DNA from: Spinacia oleracea
Taxonomy: Eukaryota > Streptophyta > Magnoliopsida > Caryophyllales > Amaranthaceae
DNA length: 64,000 nt
Direction of reading: 5' to 3'
NCBI RefSeq assembly: GCF_020520425.1
Contig: NC_079492.1
Span: forward strand, 141,674,361-141,738,360
Positions within the stretch are counted from its first letter, which is position 1. Each line of letters opens with the position of its first letter. The notes beneath the pieces were generated by a model that was not told where the DNA came from, did no database searches, and worked only from the letters and a program-made list of their open reading frames with translations. This document shows, piece by piece, positions 1 to 13,500 of the stretch. Position numbers and translations under genes: made by a program.

Positions 1-525
1 GCATATATTAATACTCCGTATTTTTAATAGAGTGACTAGCAGACATTTTTCCATTTTATGGAATTATACGAAGAAGTTAACCTTACATTGCAAAAGTGAA
101 CCTCAATACATCTCACATAATTAAAATGGAAACAATTCAAATTAAGCTCACAACATCAATTTACCATTATGGAAATATCTTGGCACTAAATTGAAATTAT
201 GTCAAGCCTTTGAATTAATCATCGTTACACATATTTTCTCTTTGTTTATGGTGAAAGAAAGTATAACACGACTTTTTTTTCTTCTAGGGGTCATGCGCAG
301 TTGCCTACCTTACACATGCTCAAAATTACCCATGCCACACACTTCTTATTTGGTGTGGCATGTAGCTTGTGAGGTTCAATCCATCACATACAAGTGTTTG
401 CGTGAGAACATGCAACCACTGTGCTAACCTTGAGGACAAACCAGTGAGAATATTTTAGATCATGGATGCACAAATCTTATTTAACATTACACCTTAATTG
501 TTTACTTTAACTTGCCTTGAAACTT
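1..525. other. Intergenic, nothing recognised
   Basis: AT-rich sequence upstream of the KEULE-like gene. It has one short open frame without recognisable similarity, and no repeat or RNA gene could be supported. Confidence 0.5.
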
Positions 526-1019
526 AGGCCCTATTCTTTTTGGCTTAATTTCAGTTACAGGACTTATTTCGCAGTTCAGTTTAGTTCAGTTCAGGAGCAT
601 TCAGTTCAGTTCAACTTAATAATAATAATAATTATTATATTATTAATGATTAATTATTAATGATTAATTATTAATTTCTTCGTATTAATTATAAATTATG
701 AATTATTAATTATGAATTATGAATTATAATGATTAATTATTAATTACTAATTACTAATTATTAATTATAAGTATTAATTATTTAATTATAATTATTAATT
801 ATTAATTATTATTTAATTAATTATTATTTAGTTATTAATTAACATTTTATTATTATTTTGTAATTAACTAGAGATTATTTATTATTTATTATTTATTATT
901 TATTACTTCGTATTTATTATTTATTATTCTGTTAAGTTCAGTTCAGGAACATTCAATTCAGTTTAGTTCAATTCAGTCCAGTTCAGTTCAGTTCAGTTCA
1001 GCTCTAAAAAACATGACCT
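526..1019. repeat. AT-rich element bounded by TTCAG arrays (possible hAT-like MITE)
   Basis: Two blocks of the pentamer TTCAG/GTTCA (about 550-620 and 935-1002) flank about 320 bp made almost only of TTAATTA/ATTATTA words. The outer 23 bases at each end are imperfect inverted copies (about 15 of 23 match), beginning AGG and ending CCT. This recalls plant hAT-type MITEs with subterminal motifs. No clean 8-bp target duplication was found, so the class is uncertain. Similar TGAAC/TTCAG wording recurs at about 21400-21560 inside a photolyase intron. Confidence 0.4.
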
Positions 1020-1546
1020 TAATCATTTGAATAAGAGGCTATGTTCAACGCACACACACGTAATTTAAAAATTATAAACCAACACAATTGAACTTTTCGA
1101 AACACATTTAAGATAGATTTTTTAATCCCACGATATAACTTTTATTTTAAAAACTTTTCCTTTTTTCTTTGAAACATAACTTAATGGTTAAATAATCAAC
1201 ATAACACGGTTACAAAAAAAAAAAAAAAAAAATCAAATTTTATACGAGTATCACACTTCTAGACGAAGAAAATTCCATATCAAGCGTCCGAAAAGTAATA
1301 CGGTGTAAAAAAACTCGGTAATACAAAGTCATCCTAGAAATCTCCCTGGGTCTCACTCTGTTCAACGGTTGGCAATCGGTCAGCCCCATTTCTCGATCAC
1401 CGGCTGCCCTAATCAATTAAATTCCCCAATTTCTCCCTCAATAAACTCTATTCAAATTTTCAAATCCCTAACTTTGATCCGATTTCCTATATTTCTCTCC
1501 ATCTCTTTCTCTCTCCTCCATTGGAAGAAATCGAGAAAATTCAATC

Positions 1547-4500
1547 ATGTCGATGGATTCAGACAGCTCCTCGCACGCCGGCGATCACAAGTACTTTAAG
1601 CAAATTACGCGTGATCGTAAGTTTCTTTCTACTGTTACTCTTGAGCTAATGATTAATGGTATTTCTTAAGGTTTAATTTAGTATGAACTACTGTAGTTAT
1701 CTTGAATCGGAATCTACTCCTCATATTATACTTCGGTAATTATAATCAGATAAAAAGCTTATTTTTCTGTTAATGCTGTAAATGCTGCAATTGGACTGGT
1801 TTATTGTTCGATTTTGCGGAATAATTGACTAGTTGTAGCTTTTGTAGGATTTAGAGATAATAGAAATGTTTTTTCTTGTAACATGAGTATTGTTATTAAT
1901 GTAGTCTTAATGCTACTTGAATATTGGGAGGAGGATTGGGCGCGGACGTGACTGTTTTTTTCCAGGGGTGTTATTGATGGATGGATTGTAGTGATTTTTG
2001 TGAATTGTATGTGTTTAGGTGCTTGGTGAGTTGGTTAGTGAATTTAGGAAAAAGTTGATAGCTTTGCTTTTAGGAATGTGATAATGCTGGAATGATTTTC
2101 ATAAGAATTGTGGTAAGTTTAGCTTTATAGTAAGTTGGAGTTGATGCCTATGCCTTAGGGTTGGAGAACTTGGAGTGACAGATCAATGTTGCCTGGACTT
2201 TAGGCCAAGGAAGTGGATTAATGGGGTGAAGAGTCAAAGGCTGAACATGAATTTTCTTTGAGTTAATTGTATTTTTTTGTTGGATTAGAAATACCCTAGT
2301 GTTAGTCGTAGTGGTTTCTAGACTCTAGGGCTGAGAGCTTACCATTGTCAAGTTGGAAAAATGTTCTTCTATAGGTTTTCCTAGAACCATCTATGTATCA
2401 ATATTTAATCTATCAAAAGCAAGAAGTTGTCCTTAAGTTTATGATGTCCTGGATGAATGGAACCAACTGAAAAAACTTTCTGTATTGACTTTTGTGTGGG
2501 TAACAAATTAAAATCAGTGAAGAGTCCTAAGATGCAAAGGTTGAACATGAAGTTGTCTTACATTAGTGACGATTTTAGTAAATTCAGTTTTTCTCTCCTA
2601 TCTCATTAAATACCACACTGAAATAAAAAAGAAAGATATTTGACTAGTCTATGATTTTAATTTATAAACTAAAAGTGCATTAGTTTGATTTGCAATAGAT
2701 ATGGTTTTATTATCTGATATTTGTCTAACTAAATTGAATTTCCCTCCCACCTTTGTGTTATGTTTGCATCAGGGTTGCTTCATGAGATGCTTGAATCAAC
2801 AAAGAAGGGGGACTCTCGGTCAACTTGGAAGGTATAATTGGATTACATTTGGTGCCGATGGTTCCTTTCCCTCTTCTCACTTGAAGATTTAGCTCAAATG
2901 TATGAAATGGACAATTAGTTGTCCACCTAGTTTTTACGTAGTATCTTGGAAGCACAGAACCATTGCTTATTGGACATTGTTGTGAGGAGGTTTATATTAC
3001 ATAGCATCCATAAAATTTTCTTGTAGTTGCTGTTTTGTATTTTAGTTATCTCTTTGTCCTATCATTTGTGTGGGCTTATGATTGACGTTTTATGTGAGGG
3101 TAATTGTATCTGTATGACCTCTATGCCTTTTTTAGGTTCTCATCATGGACAGATTTACGGTTAAGATAATGTCCTGTGCTTGCAAAATGGCAGACATCAC
3201 GGAAGCAGGAGTCTCATGTGAGTAGTATAAACCCTATTTCCCCCCCTGACTTTCGGTCCTGTTTACTTGACTAATCCCATGATGTTATGTGATTCTTCGA
3301 ACCTGTTTTTTTTACTTTTTTTTTTGTTGCAAAATGTCCTATGCTTGTAAATTATGCCCTCGTTACTATGACTTGTTGTTTATACCTATTAGTGAGAGCA
3401 AAGATGTTGTACTTAGGAAGTGAATATAATTGTTTAGGGAGGTGAAGACATATCTTTGTTCTTTGAAGACCATTTTGGAAGCGAGAGATAGATTGTCTGA
3501 ACTATGAAGTGCTCCTACTGGATGCTTGTACACCTTAGTTTAAGTGGAAGGTGCATCACATCTTATTGCGAGGGACTATGAATCTATGATGGATGCTGGA
3601 TGCAGCGGTGCTCTAGGGGCTGTTTCAGTTGCCAGGTAATGGTAACGGTCCAATGGTAATCGTAATGTATTGGGCTGCTGGGGTAGCCTTGTCTAAGGCG
3701 GTGTTCATGATGCGCAAGACGATGTAGATCATGTGCCTTTTTTGGTCTTTGATGAAGCATGTGCCTCAACTTTTTTTTACCCACATTTTTTTTTACTCTT
3801 CATGAAGTGCACATTACCTCAACGAGGTGAGGTAACTTAAATGGGGCACTGTAGATGAATATTCATCTGTCTAAGGGTTGAGGGATTTGTATCATGTGGA
3901 GGAACTCAGGAGTAATTGTCTTTTACGAAGGAACATGCTCTTTACCGAATTGACGTGGATAATAAGACTTGTGCATTCTAGGGAGAGGAAATTGTCATTT
4001 ATGGGACTCTCAATCTTGACCTATATTGCACTTTCATTTGCTAAAATATATGCCTTACTATGTATATTTTCTTTGGTCGAAAATGGTTTAAACAAAACTG
4101 TTTTATGAGATTTGTGACTATGGATACACAGGAGGTGATAATGTCATGGTAATGTAATTGTTTTTGTCCACTGCAAAGTGTAAATGTAAATGTCTTCTCA
4201 TTAATACCTCGTTGATATATTGATATCTGATTCTATGATTGAAAATGAACAAAAGGGATTTTTTTTTGATGCCCTAAAGGTGTCCCCGACTTTCTCTTTT
4301 GCCTTATATTGATTGGGCAATTGTGGTGAGATACAAATACTTGTGAGGGCTAGATATTTTTTATTCGAAAGAAAATTTCACTAACTGCCAATTGTTATCA
4401 ATTTGTGAAACACAATTGCCTATTTTGTCTTTTTAATAAAAAAGATATCTGTTGGTGGCGGTATGCGGCATTCACTTGTGAGTGTCGCGTATGCGGCATT

Positions 4501-7500
4501 TACTTGTGAGTGTCGCGTATGCGGCATTCACTGCCGGTCCCAAGCCCGGATAAAGGAGGAGGGTTGCGTTAGGTTGGTGGCGGCCAGCGTAAAACTAAGT
4601 CACATATTATGACATGAATCGACAATAAAAAAGATATCTGTTGTCAACTATTTTTATGAGTAACACTATTAATTAATGACTTCTGTTAATGAGCCCCACT
4701 CTCCCCTAATAAACTCCCTTTTATTTGTCAATCCTTCTTTCTCTTTGGAACTCCTACATACTCCATCGAGATTAGACAGCTTTCTCATTTAAAATCCACC
4801 GTCTTTGAACATATAAGCCAAAAGCAACAACTTGAGCAAGTTACTTGGTAGTGCTAGTCATTCGTGGAGTATAAAGTTGGTAATCTTTAGATTTTTATTA
4901 AACCTATTAGGTAGTTGTTTTTGAAACTCGATAACTAAGAGTAGTAGGGAGTTGCTCAAATGTGTGAGAGAAAGCTGACGTTAATTATGTACTTGTGTGA
5001 GTGAGATGTAGTGATGGGTGCTGATCTGATTGGTAATTGGTGTTGTAATTTGTAAATGGTTAGTTTTCTTTATAGAGACATGAACTAGACATTAGATAAA
5101 GTGAAAACACTTTCTGCAAAAGAAGTGGTATGCAAATGGAAAGTGAAGTGAAAACACTTTATGTATCAGCTCCCTAAGGTTTTGAGATAGAATTATGCAT
5201 TTATGCCTCCTTTGAGTACCCTAGGTTTTAATTTCACATTTTTAAATAAAAGCAACACTATGATTTGGATCAAAGACTTTATGTTAGAAGTTGGGTTTTA
5301 AATCCCCAGTTGCAATTTTGTTACCTAAAACGTAGCCCTTTGCAAAACTTTAAGATAGTGTACGGCAGATTGATGTTTGGTGTAAGAAGGTCAAAGGATA
5401 TTGGTATTTCACTTCCATGGAAAGAGGTTAAAATCAGATATATTGATAGAATTAATACATGCAATTGAAGAATGAAATAACATACTTAGCGAGTGGAATA
5501 TCCAACTCTAAATGCCTGATAAATAGCTGTCCAAGGATAAGCTGTTGGAGCGGATTTTGGTTGGATTTGTAAACAATGAGCTAGGCTTTGTGGACCTTGT
5601 TGTGCTAATGGCTATGTCACTCAATACACATTTAATTGTTTGACTTGGATTGGAATCGAGTTCCATAATATTTAGAGTTTTAGGTAAAGAAAAAAGATCT
5701 CAATGGAAAAAGGATCTCAGTGATCATGAGAGTAATGATGTCTTATGTGAAGAATTCAAAAAGTATAAGTGAATAAGACAATAAAGAAGATAAGCAAAGA
5801 AGTCATATGTCTCAGATGGGATTCCCATTGAAGAATGTCGATGTTTAGGAAAGGTTGGTGTCAAATGGTCAACAAACCTCTTTGACCAGGTATGGAGAAC
5901 CAAAGAGCAACGCAGGAAGAGTATTTTAGAGATAATTTACAAGAATGGAGTTGCAATTTAAGTGTTCAAACAACGTAGGATACCTGTTAAATGTAATGAG
6001 TTTCACCATGGTGTTATGGAAAAGGTTGATTGAGGACGCGAAGGTGTTAGAACTTTATTTGGATTAGGTTTGGGAGATCTACTTAGAAGCCATCACCATC
6101 TAAGACAACTCATTGAGAACTATTGTGTACCAAGGGGATTCTCTTTGGTGGTAATTAATGCAAAAACAAGTTACAACAGATGTTGGAGGATTGCCCTATT
6201 TTATAATTGGGTCATCAAAGATATTCAACAAGTCCTTTGGCCTTTCAAATCCCTTTGGACCTGAGAAGATTCGAAAAGGGGCCTTTCGTTGGACGCTCAG
6301 AATCGCTGATAGCACAGTTGGAAACTACTGTAGCTTCGATGTTTGTTTGATGGAGACCTTGCCACTTATGCTGATTTTATTTCTTTTTGTATGTAATTTT
6401 TCTTCTTTCATCTGACGTTTTTTGTTTCTTTGGTGAAACAGTGGTGGAAGACATATATAAAAGAAGGCAACCGTTACCCACCATGGATGCTATATACTTT
6501 ATCCAGCCATCTAAGGAAAAGTAATATTTCTGGTCTTCAATCATTATTGTCAGTCGTGTTCCTAATTTTTTAATCATTTATGTTCCTTCCTACATATTGT
6601 ATATTTAGAATAATGTTAATTTCAAGAAATATTTTCTCCGAGAAAAAAAGACTACTACCTAAAATAATGCAAAGGAGAAGATGAAATATGTACAGTTCAT
6701 CCAACCACATAAAACAGAGAGCAATGGAGAATAAATATAAGCATAATTTAAACTATTTGCTAATTCTTTTTACTAGGCCTCCCCTCTTATTTCTTATTTC
6801 TTGTTTTTGTCTTATTTTCTTGCTTGAATTTTACTTTCCCTTTTGCTTTTATGTGTGAATATTTTTACCTTTTTCTCCAACAAGTTACTGGCCATTGGTG
6901 AAATTGATAATGAAAAGTATAGGTCGATATATACCTTTTCGTCAATTAATGACTCAAAAATTTAGATCTAGGACTTAAAAATATAAATCCTATTTCTGAA
7001 GGAATTGGTAGCTTCTGTCTGACTGGAGAAATTAATAAGTACCTGACTGCTTGTATGCTTATACGGCTGCTTAGAATTTGTAGAGAGAAAAAGAAGGTAA
7101 GTCTAAATTTTCATATTGATTCATAGCCGTGTCTGTCTTTTCTACCCTGAATTGGATCTATATCTTTTATCCGTAGCCAGATACTTTCACGTAGACATAG
7201 ACAAGGCAGGGGTTTGCAGTGTTCGAACCTGGCTTTTTCTAAAATTCATTGTGAAGTAGCATCTAGTCTTACCATCTCGTTTTATTGGTCAAATGATAGC
7301 AGCCTATTTGTTATCAGGAAGGTAAGATAGTGTACATGCAAACTTAGCATCTTAACATGCCAAAAGGAGATTTTCTTTGGAAGCTTGGAGGAGATTTTGA
7401 TGTATTTTATGTATCTTTATTTGTAATGATTACTCCCCCCGTTTCTTTTGTTTCCCCCAATAGGGTCTGGTGTTTTTTTAAATTTTGGTTGGGTGAAGCT

Positions 7501-10500
7501 GATAAGAGACAAAATTGGCAGGACCAACTGTTGTAAATGTGAGTCATGAGAGTAGAATGGTGGTCTTCTCTCATGACCATTTTTAGTACTGGGGTAATCT
7601 TTTGGGGACAACCCATAAGGGAAAATGGGGTAAACAAAGGGGATCGGAGGGAGTATACTGTTAGTGACAGACTGACAGTGACCATATGCCTTCTTCATAT
7701 GAACAACTCTTACTCTTTTTTTTGTCTTCTGCAAACTGGGTTTTTTCTGCAACATTAGTATGCTGCGATAATATTTATGTCATTGAAATGCATACAAAAT
7801 GTGTTAATACTTATGTCACTGAATTTGTGACTTACCTAAAAAATGCCATTGACCTAAATATTCTTTCAAAGTGTGTCATTGTATTACAAAAAGTAACTCA
7901 CATTTCCATTATTAGTTCTAGTGGCCTACTTTATCAAGTAAATCATAGTTGGCTAGTTTGCATGTTTTTTTGTAATTTCCTGCCCTTTTATCTCTATAAT
8001 GCGATGAGTATTGTCTCAGTTCTGTTTGTCTTTTTCTCATATTGTGTAACACTTAACGTAATATAGTGGGCTTGTACATCACTTAACTTTTGCCTCCTTC
8101 ATTGGTAATTCGCAGTGTTATCATGTTTATGTCCGATATGGCTGGAAAAAAGCCTTTATACAAGAAGTAAGTGGTAGTTCTTTTAAATGGCATCTTATTT
8201 CTGAACAAAAACTACAAATGTCGTGATTCGGATTCTTATTTTATCCAGTGTAACTTTTCTTTACCCTTTTTGTGTTGGGGCACCAGAGCTTTTGTTTTCT
8301 TCAGTTCACCTATTACTAGAGAACTTGTTGGTCATATCAAGAAGGATGCTACAGTTTTGCCTCGGATAGGCGCATTGAGCGAGGTTGTCTTTCATTTTTG
8401 GTGTGTTGGGTTGAATTTATTGGTTTTTATTTATTTATCTAAAAGATTATAAATTGTTTCTTCTGGTTTCAAGTGCAGATGAATTTGGAGTATTATGCTA
8501 TTGATAGACAGGTGAATAATGTTGAATCCTTATTTCACTTGTCCCAGTGTCTGCTATTTTTGTTACCGTTGCTCGCTTTATTGATTTTTGGGTCACTTGT
8601 CCCAGTGTCTGCTATTTTTGTTACCGTTGCCCGCTTTATTGATTTTTGGGACAAAACTTTGACCTCTCTATCCCTCTCATTCCATTTATATAAGCCAAGG
8701 AAACCTTTTTTCTTTTTTTCTTTTTTTTGGGTTTGGTTTCTTACTAACCAATTTGTATCCTAGAAATTTTAGGGTTTTCGATATGGGATTTTCTTCTTTC
8801 TAATAATTTGAGACGGATCTGGTAGATACGTTTATTCCCTGTTACAATCTCTTGGCATTATAATGATTAATTCTGGTGATTGCTACTGATGCACATGATT
8901 AACTCCTGTTATTATGGGAATATCATAATTATTTTAATTGTACTTAACTTTCCGTCCCTTGTAAATTGTAAGAGAGGTTTGTTGAGACTAACTTACAGTT
9001 ATCTTGAAGGACGAAGAACTTTGGTGTTCTTGTGATTGATACTTGATAGTTTATAGCAGCAGTGGTTCAGAATTGTAATTCTGTTTCTTTTTTGGAGCAT
9101 GCTAGCTCTTACTGTTCCACCCTCAGTGTATGCATGCCATCCCCTCGGTGTCCTGTACTCTTGTTTAGCTTTATTTTTTGTTTCTTCTAATAAAGCCTAA
9201 TATTAGTTTGTATGTCCAGGGTTTTGTTACTGATAACGAAATGGCAATGGAGGAGCTCTTTGGAAATGATGAGAATCATCGAAAAGCTGACGCATGTTTA
9301 AATATAATGGCCGCTCGAGCTGCAACAACATTCGCTTCCATGAGGGTATGTAGATCATCCTGTCAATGGTTAAGAACATGTTAAAAAGTTCTCAAGGCTC
9401 ACACTATATTGCCTTTAGGAGTTTCCTTTTGTTCGCTATCGTGCTGCCAAATCTCTTGATACCAACACAATGACTACCTATCGTGATCTAATTCCTACGA
9501 AGCTAGCTGCTGGAATCTGGAATCATCTAACAAAATATAAGACCAGCATTGCTAACTTCCCCCAGACAGAAACTTGTGATTTGCTCGTTCTAGACCGATC
9601 TGTTGATCAGGTATATGAATGTGTTCATTGGTTATATGCTAGATGCAATAGTTGTTACTCTTTACATGTTGAGTATATTTGCAACTCTACTTTTCAGATT
9701 GCTCCTGTGATACATGAGTGGACTTATGATGCCATGTGCCACGATCTTCTAGGTTTGGAAGGAAACAAGTATGTCTATGAGGTATGTTTTAGATATTTAA
9801 TGTTCACAGTCCATTTTCATTCTACAGTCTGTGTTCTGCTTCTTGTTTTCATATTTATATTTATAATTCTAAGAGTAATCCATTCAGGTTCCAAGCAAAA
9901 CTGGAGGGCCTCCGGAGAAAAAAGAGGTCCTTCTGGAGGAGCATGATCCTATCTGGTCTGAGCTTAGACATCTACATATAGCTGATGTACGTCCTATCCG
10001 TAATTTATCCTTTGTTTTAGACATGTGGATATTTTTTGAGCTAAATCTGATATGCATTCTATAAACTTTGTTTAGGCTAGTGAACGGTTACACGAAAAGA
10101 TGACAAATTTCGTGTCAAAGAATAAAGCTGCACAAATCCATCACAGTTCAAGGTCAGCAAGTCTTTCAGTCTGTATTTCCTCTGTAATGTATATTTTGAA
10201 GGTTGTGTCGGAGAGATGCATTTTTTTTCTTGGTGACTGTAGTTCACTAGTGTGGTTAACTTAGTCTTGTCCTGAGTGGTTATCAGCACTTTTTTTTTCT
10301 TGCTATGTCTTAAATGTTATATTGCTTAAATACTTGTCACAATGCTGTTGCGCAATCTCGGTGCTTCCAATACGTAAACAGCAAATATCAAAGAAAAGTT
10401 TTTGCATCTATTGGTAGAATCACTAAAATGACATCAAACTTCACTTGTAAAATGAATAATAGACCAGTGGGTTTATGTTAGTTGAAGACCGGTTTCTAGC

Positions 10501-13500
10501 TGGTAGTAGTCAAGGTGCGGTAAGAACTGGTTGTAGTAATAGATTGAACAATTTTGAGGTTGGTGAACCCATCAGTTGATAATGAACTTGTGCCAGTGAG
10601 TTTAGAGTATCAATCACCTTCCTCTCGTATTTTGTGAGATATTTATGCTGACTTTTTTCAGGTGGAAAATCTCTTATAGTCTTATGTTGGAAAGGGGCTT
10701 CTTTAGGGGGATTAATGAGAAGATTGTTCATTTAGGATGTAGGACCGTGCTATTTGTGTTTGTATTTTATGCGGGTGGTTTGTAATCTACCATTAGATTC
10801 TGGTCTCCAACAGTTGGAAGTATTTTAGGCTTTTGGCATTTTTGACCCAGTGAAACCAAATTCAAAAAAGGCACTGTTATGAGCTTGTATGGTAAACAGG
10901 GTATTTGGCTCTGTCTTTGCATTTGTATGTATGATGTATTTATGTCTTGTTTAAAAGCATTTTATCCCTTTTGATATGGCTAGGCTTTGACGTTCCAAGT
11001 TTCTAACACGAAATTATAGGGAAGTGAGAGATTTCGAAATTAGATTGTGGCTTTTACCGTGGGCACTGTTCTTACTTCTGGCTGATATTATATTCTATTG
11101 CTACTTCTATTTTAAGTTACTTTGGGGTTGGGAAAAGCTGCTTTTGGGTATCTAGGTAACTGCTGAGCTGCTTTAAGCTTGCTTCTCAAAACTCCCTTTT
11201 TTTTTGATATGTATCTTACATTCGAGATTGAATTTCCAGAGAAAGTGGTGAATTGTCAACACGTGAGCTGCAAAGGATGGTTCAATCTTTGCCACAATAT
11301 AGTGAACAAATTGACAAGCTTTCTCTACATGTTGAGGTTAGTTTCCAGATGAGCAAGCTCCAATTTTTTTGTAGGAAAGTGGCTGCTTTCAATCTTTCAT
11401 GATCACCTTCAAATTGTTGTTCTGGAGTTGGTTTCCATTTCATGATTTAAAGTCTTGAAAATGTTCTTTCACCATGTTTGTTTTGTTTGTTTCATTTCCT
11501 ATTGTTATATACTTGTATATAAGAACTTTTGCGACTTGCCCCTGGTATACATTTAGAAAGAACGTTTGTTGGAGAGCGTTCATCAAACTTCTGTTGTAGG
11601 GAATAGATGACTGAGATTATTTGCCTCAAGCTCTGTCATGAGATGTTTCATTGGCTTTTTTGGCCTATTTTTTAAAGGTTCATATGAGCGTATTGGAGTA
11701 CGTCCAATCTTATATTGTGTTTATGGACTTTATGGTCCATTCTTATGTTTTATGTGTGAGTAAAAATTAAGCTGAATGGAATATATTGGTGTACAACTAA
11801 ATAGCTCTGCTCGTGGTGATCTCCCAAACAAGATTGGTTTGCTGTCTGAAAAATATTAATACTCCCTCCGTTTTGTTGTACCCGCTTACCATGGACTCTT
11901 GTTTCTAGGAGTAGTGAATGGGTGTAAGAGAAAGGCGGATAAAGTAAGAGAGAGGTAGTAAAAAGGTGGGTGCATCAATGGATGTAAGAAAAAGGTTGAT
12001 AAAGTAAGAGGGAGTGAGTGGAAATGTGTAAATATAATGGGGAAAAGGGGTAAGTTGGTAAAAATGTGTTCGCCGAAAATAGAATAAATAATATCCACAT
12101 TCCAAAATTAACTTTCCCCTAGGCCCCTGTGCCTCTTTTGTAAATCTCCCAATGATATCACCTAAAACTTGTAATTGAAGAGCATCTAGAGGAAAGAGTG
12201 ACTGACTTTTGTTGTGTTTCAAACAACATAATGGAATTCAAACTGTGAAGTTAGAATGTGTTATTGATTTAATGATTTAGCAAACATGAGAAGGTAAGTT
12301 GATTATGTTTCTTGAACTTTGTGAAAAGAATAGTGAGATGTTCTTTTGGCAAAGAGGGTCAAGTGCTTGCTTTTGTTCACGGTTATAACGTATCTGTCTG
12401 ATTGAAGACAACACCAGCAGTAATGTTACTTTCTAACCTATCAGCTTGCACATTGGCTCAACGGTCAACACGTTACATTGTAGCTACCCTCTGAATCTTT
12501 TATTCTCTCAATTAATGATGCTATATGCAGCCCAACAAAAGCCTTTGTTTTGGCTGTTATTTTAGTTGTGGTTCATTTTGGCATGCACTTGAAATCAATT
12601 TATTTGTTTACTATTTCATTGGTGCGTAAGTTCTACGTACAACAATATGTTGAACTACTTCGACTGAATTCTTTCAAATTCTCGCTCCTTGCAAATCTAC
12701 GAAGGAACGCCAAAAGCGAAGGCAGCTCAATGGATAAAACATTGGCTTTGTTTAATATGTTATATGTTAAGTCTACACTGAAGTCTTAGACTCCACTTAC
12801 CACGTGGATATTCCAACACAATTCTAAATTAACGATCACGAGTTTCTCCCTCTGTATTTTATCGAGTGGAACTCTTCGGTAGACTGTTTAACATTTCTGC
12901 AACAATTTCAGTCTTTCACCCCTCCCTCAACTAACTGCAGAACACTTTTCAGTTGCTGCATGTTTTAATAGATCTGACAAGAATGACGTGTCTCAGTTTT
13001 AGACATTTGCATTATATGGGAACTACATTAATTTGGAAAACAATGCGAAAGTAGAATCAGGGAATATTGTCAAACTGTAAAAATGTGAAATTTGTTTGGT
13101 TTTCAAATATGAGAAACTATTGTAAGTTGGAATGTGAGTGATTTTCAAAGTTTTCCGTTGTTCGGTTTATAATAGAGGAAACCACACGCAACAACTTACT
13201 AACCTAAGATTGTCTCTTGTTCTAAATTCCCACTGTTTTTCCTTCAGCTTTGAAGGGAATATTGTGGAAAACTGAACTAAGGTAAATGTTTAGAAGATTT
13301 CCGCTTACCAAGTTTTAGCTTTCTGTTGCTTGAATCGTTTCCCCCTAGGCCCCTAAGTTACCAAAAAAAAAACAAATTGGAAATCGAGTATTCTACACTT
13401 TATTTTCCTCATTTATTTCTAAGCTCCCAACCACACTGTTAATTGCACCGCAAAATATTATGTTGATCCCAAAATCCTTTTCAGAATGGAACTTCTGTTT

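Noticed and set aside
620-930. Possible origin or matrix-attachment region in extreme AT-rich DNA
   Set aside because: Simple TTAATTA repeats inside a probable transposon explain it; no independent evidence.
7407-7758. Overlapping open frames of 70-112 codons on both strands
   Set aside because: They lie across a Stowaway-like MITE in a KEULE intron.
9470-9946. 158-codon open frame as a separate gene
   Set aside because: It is KEULE exons 9 and 10 read through the intervening intron.
11886-12222. 70-105 codon frames on the - strand
   Set aside because: They cover a MITE end with internal direct repeats in KEULE intron 13.
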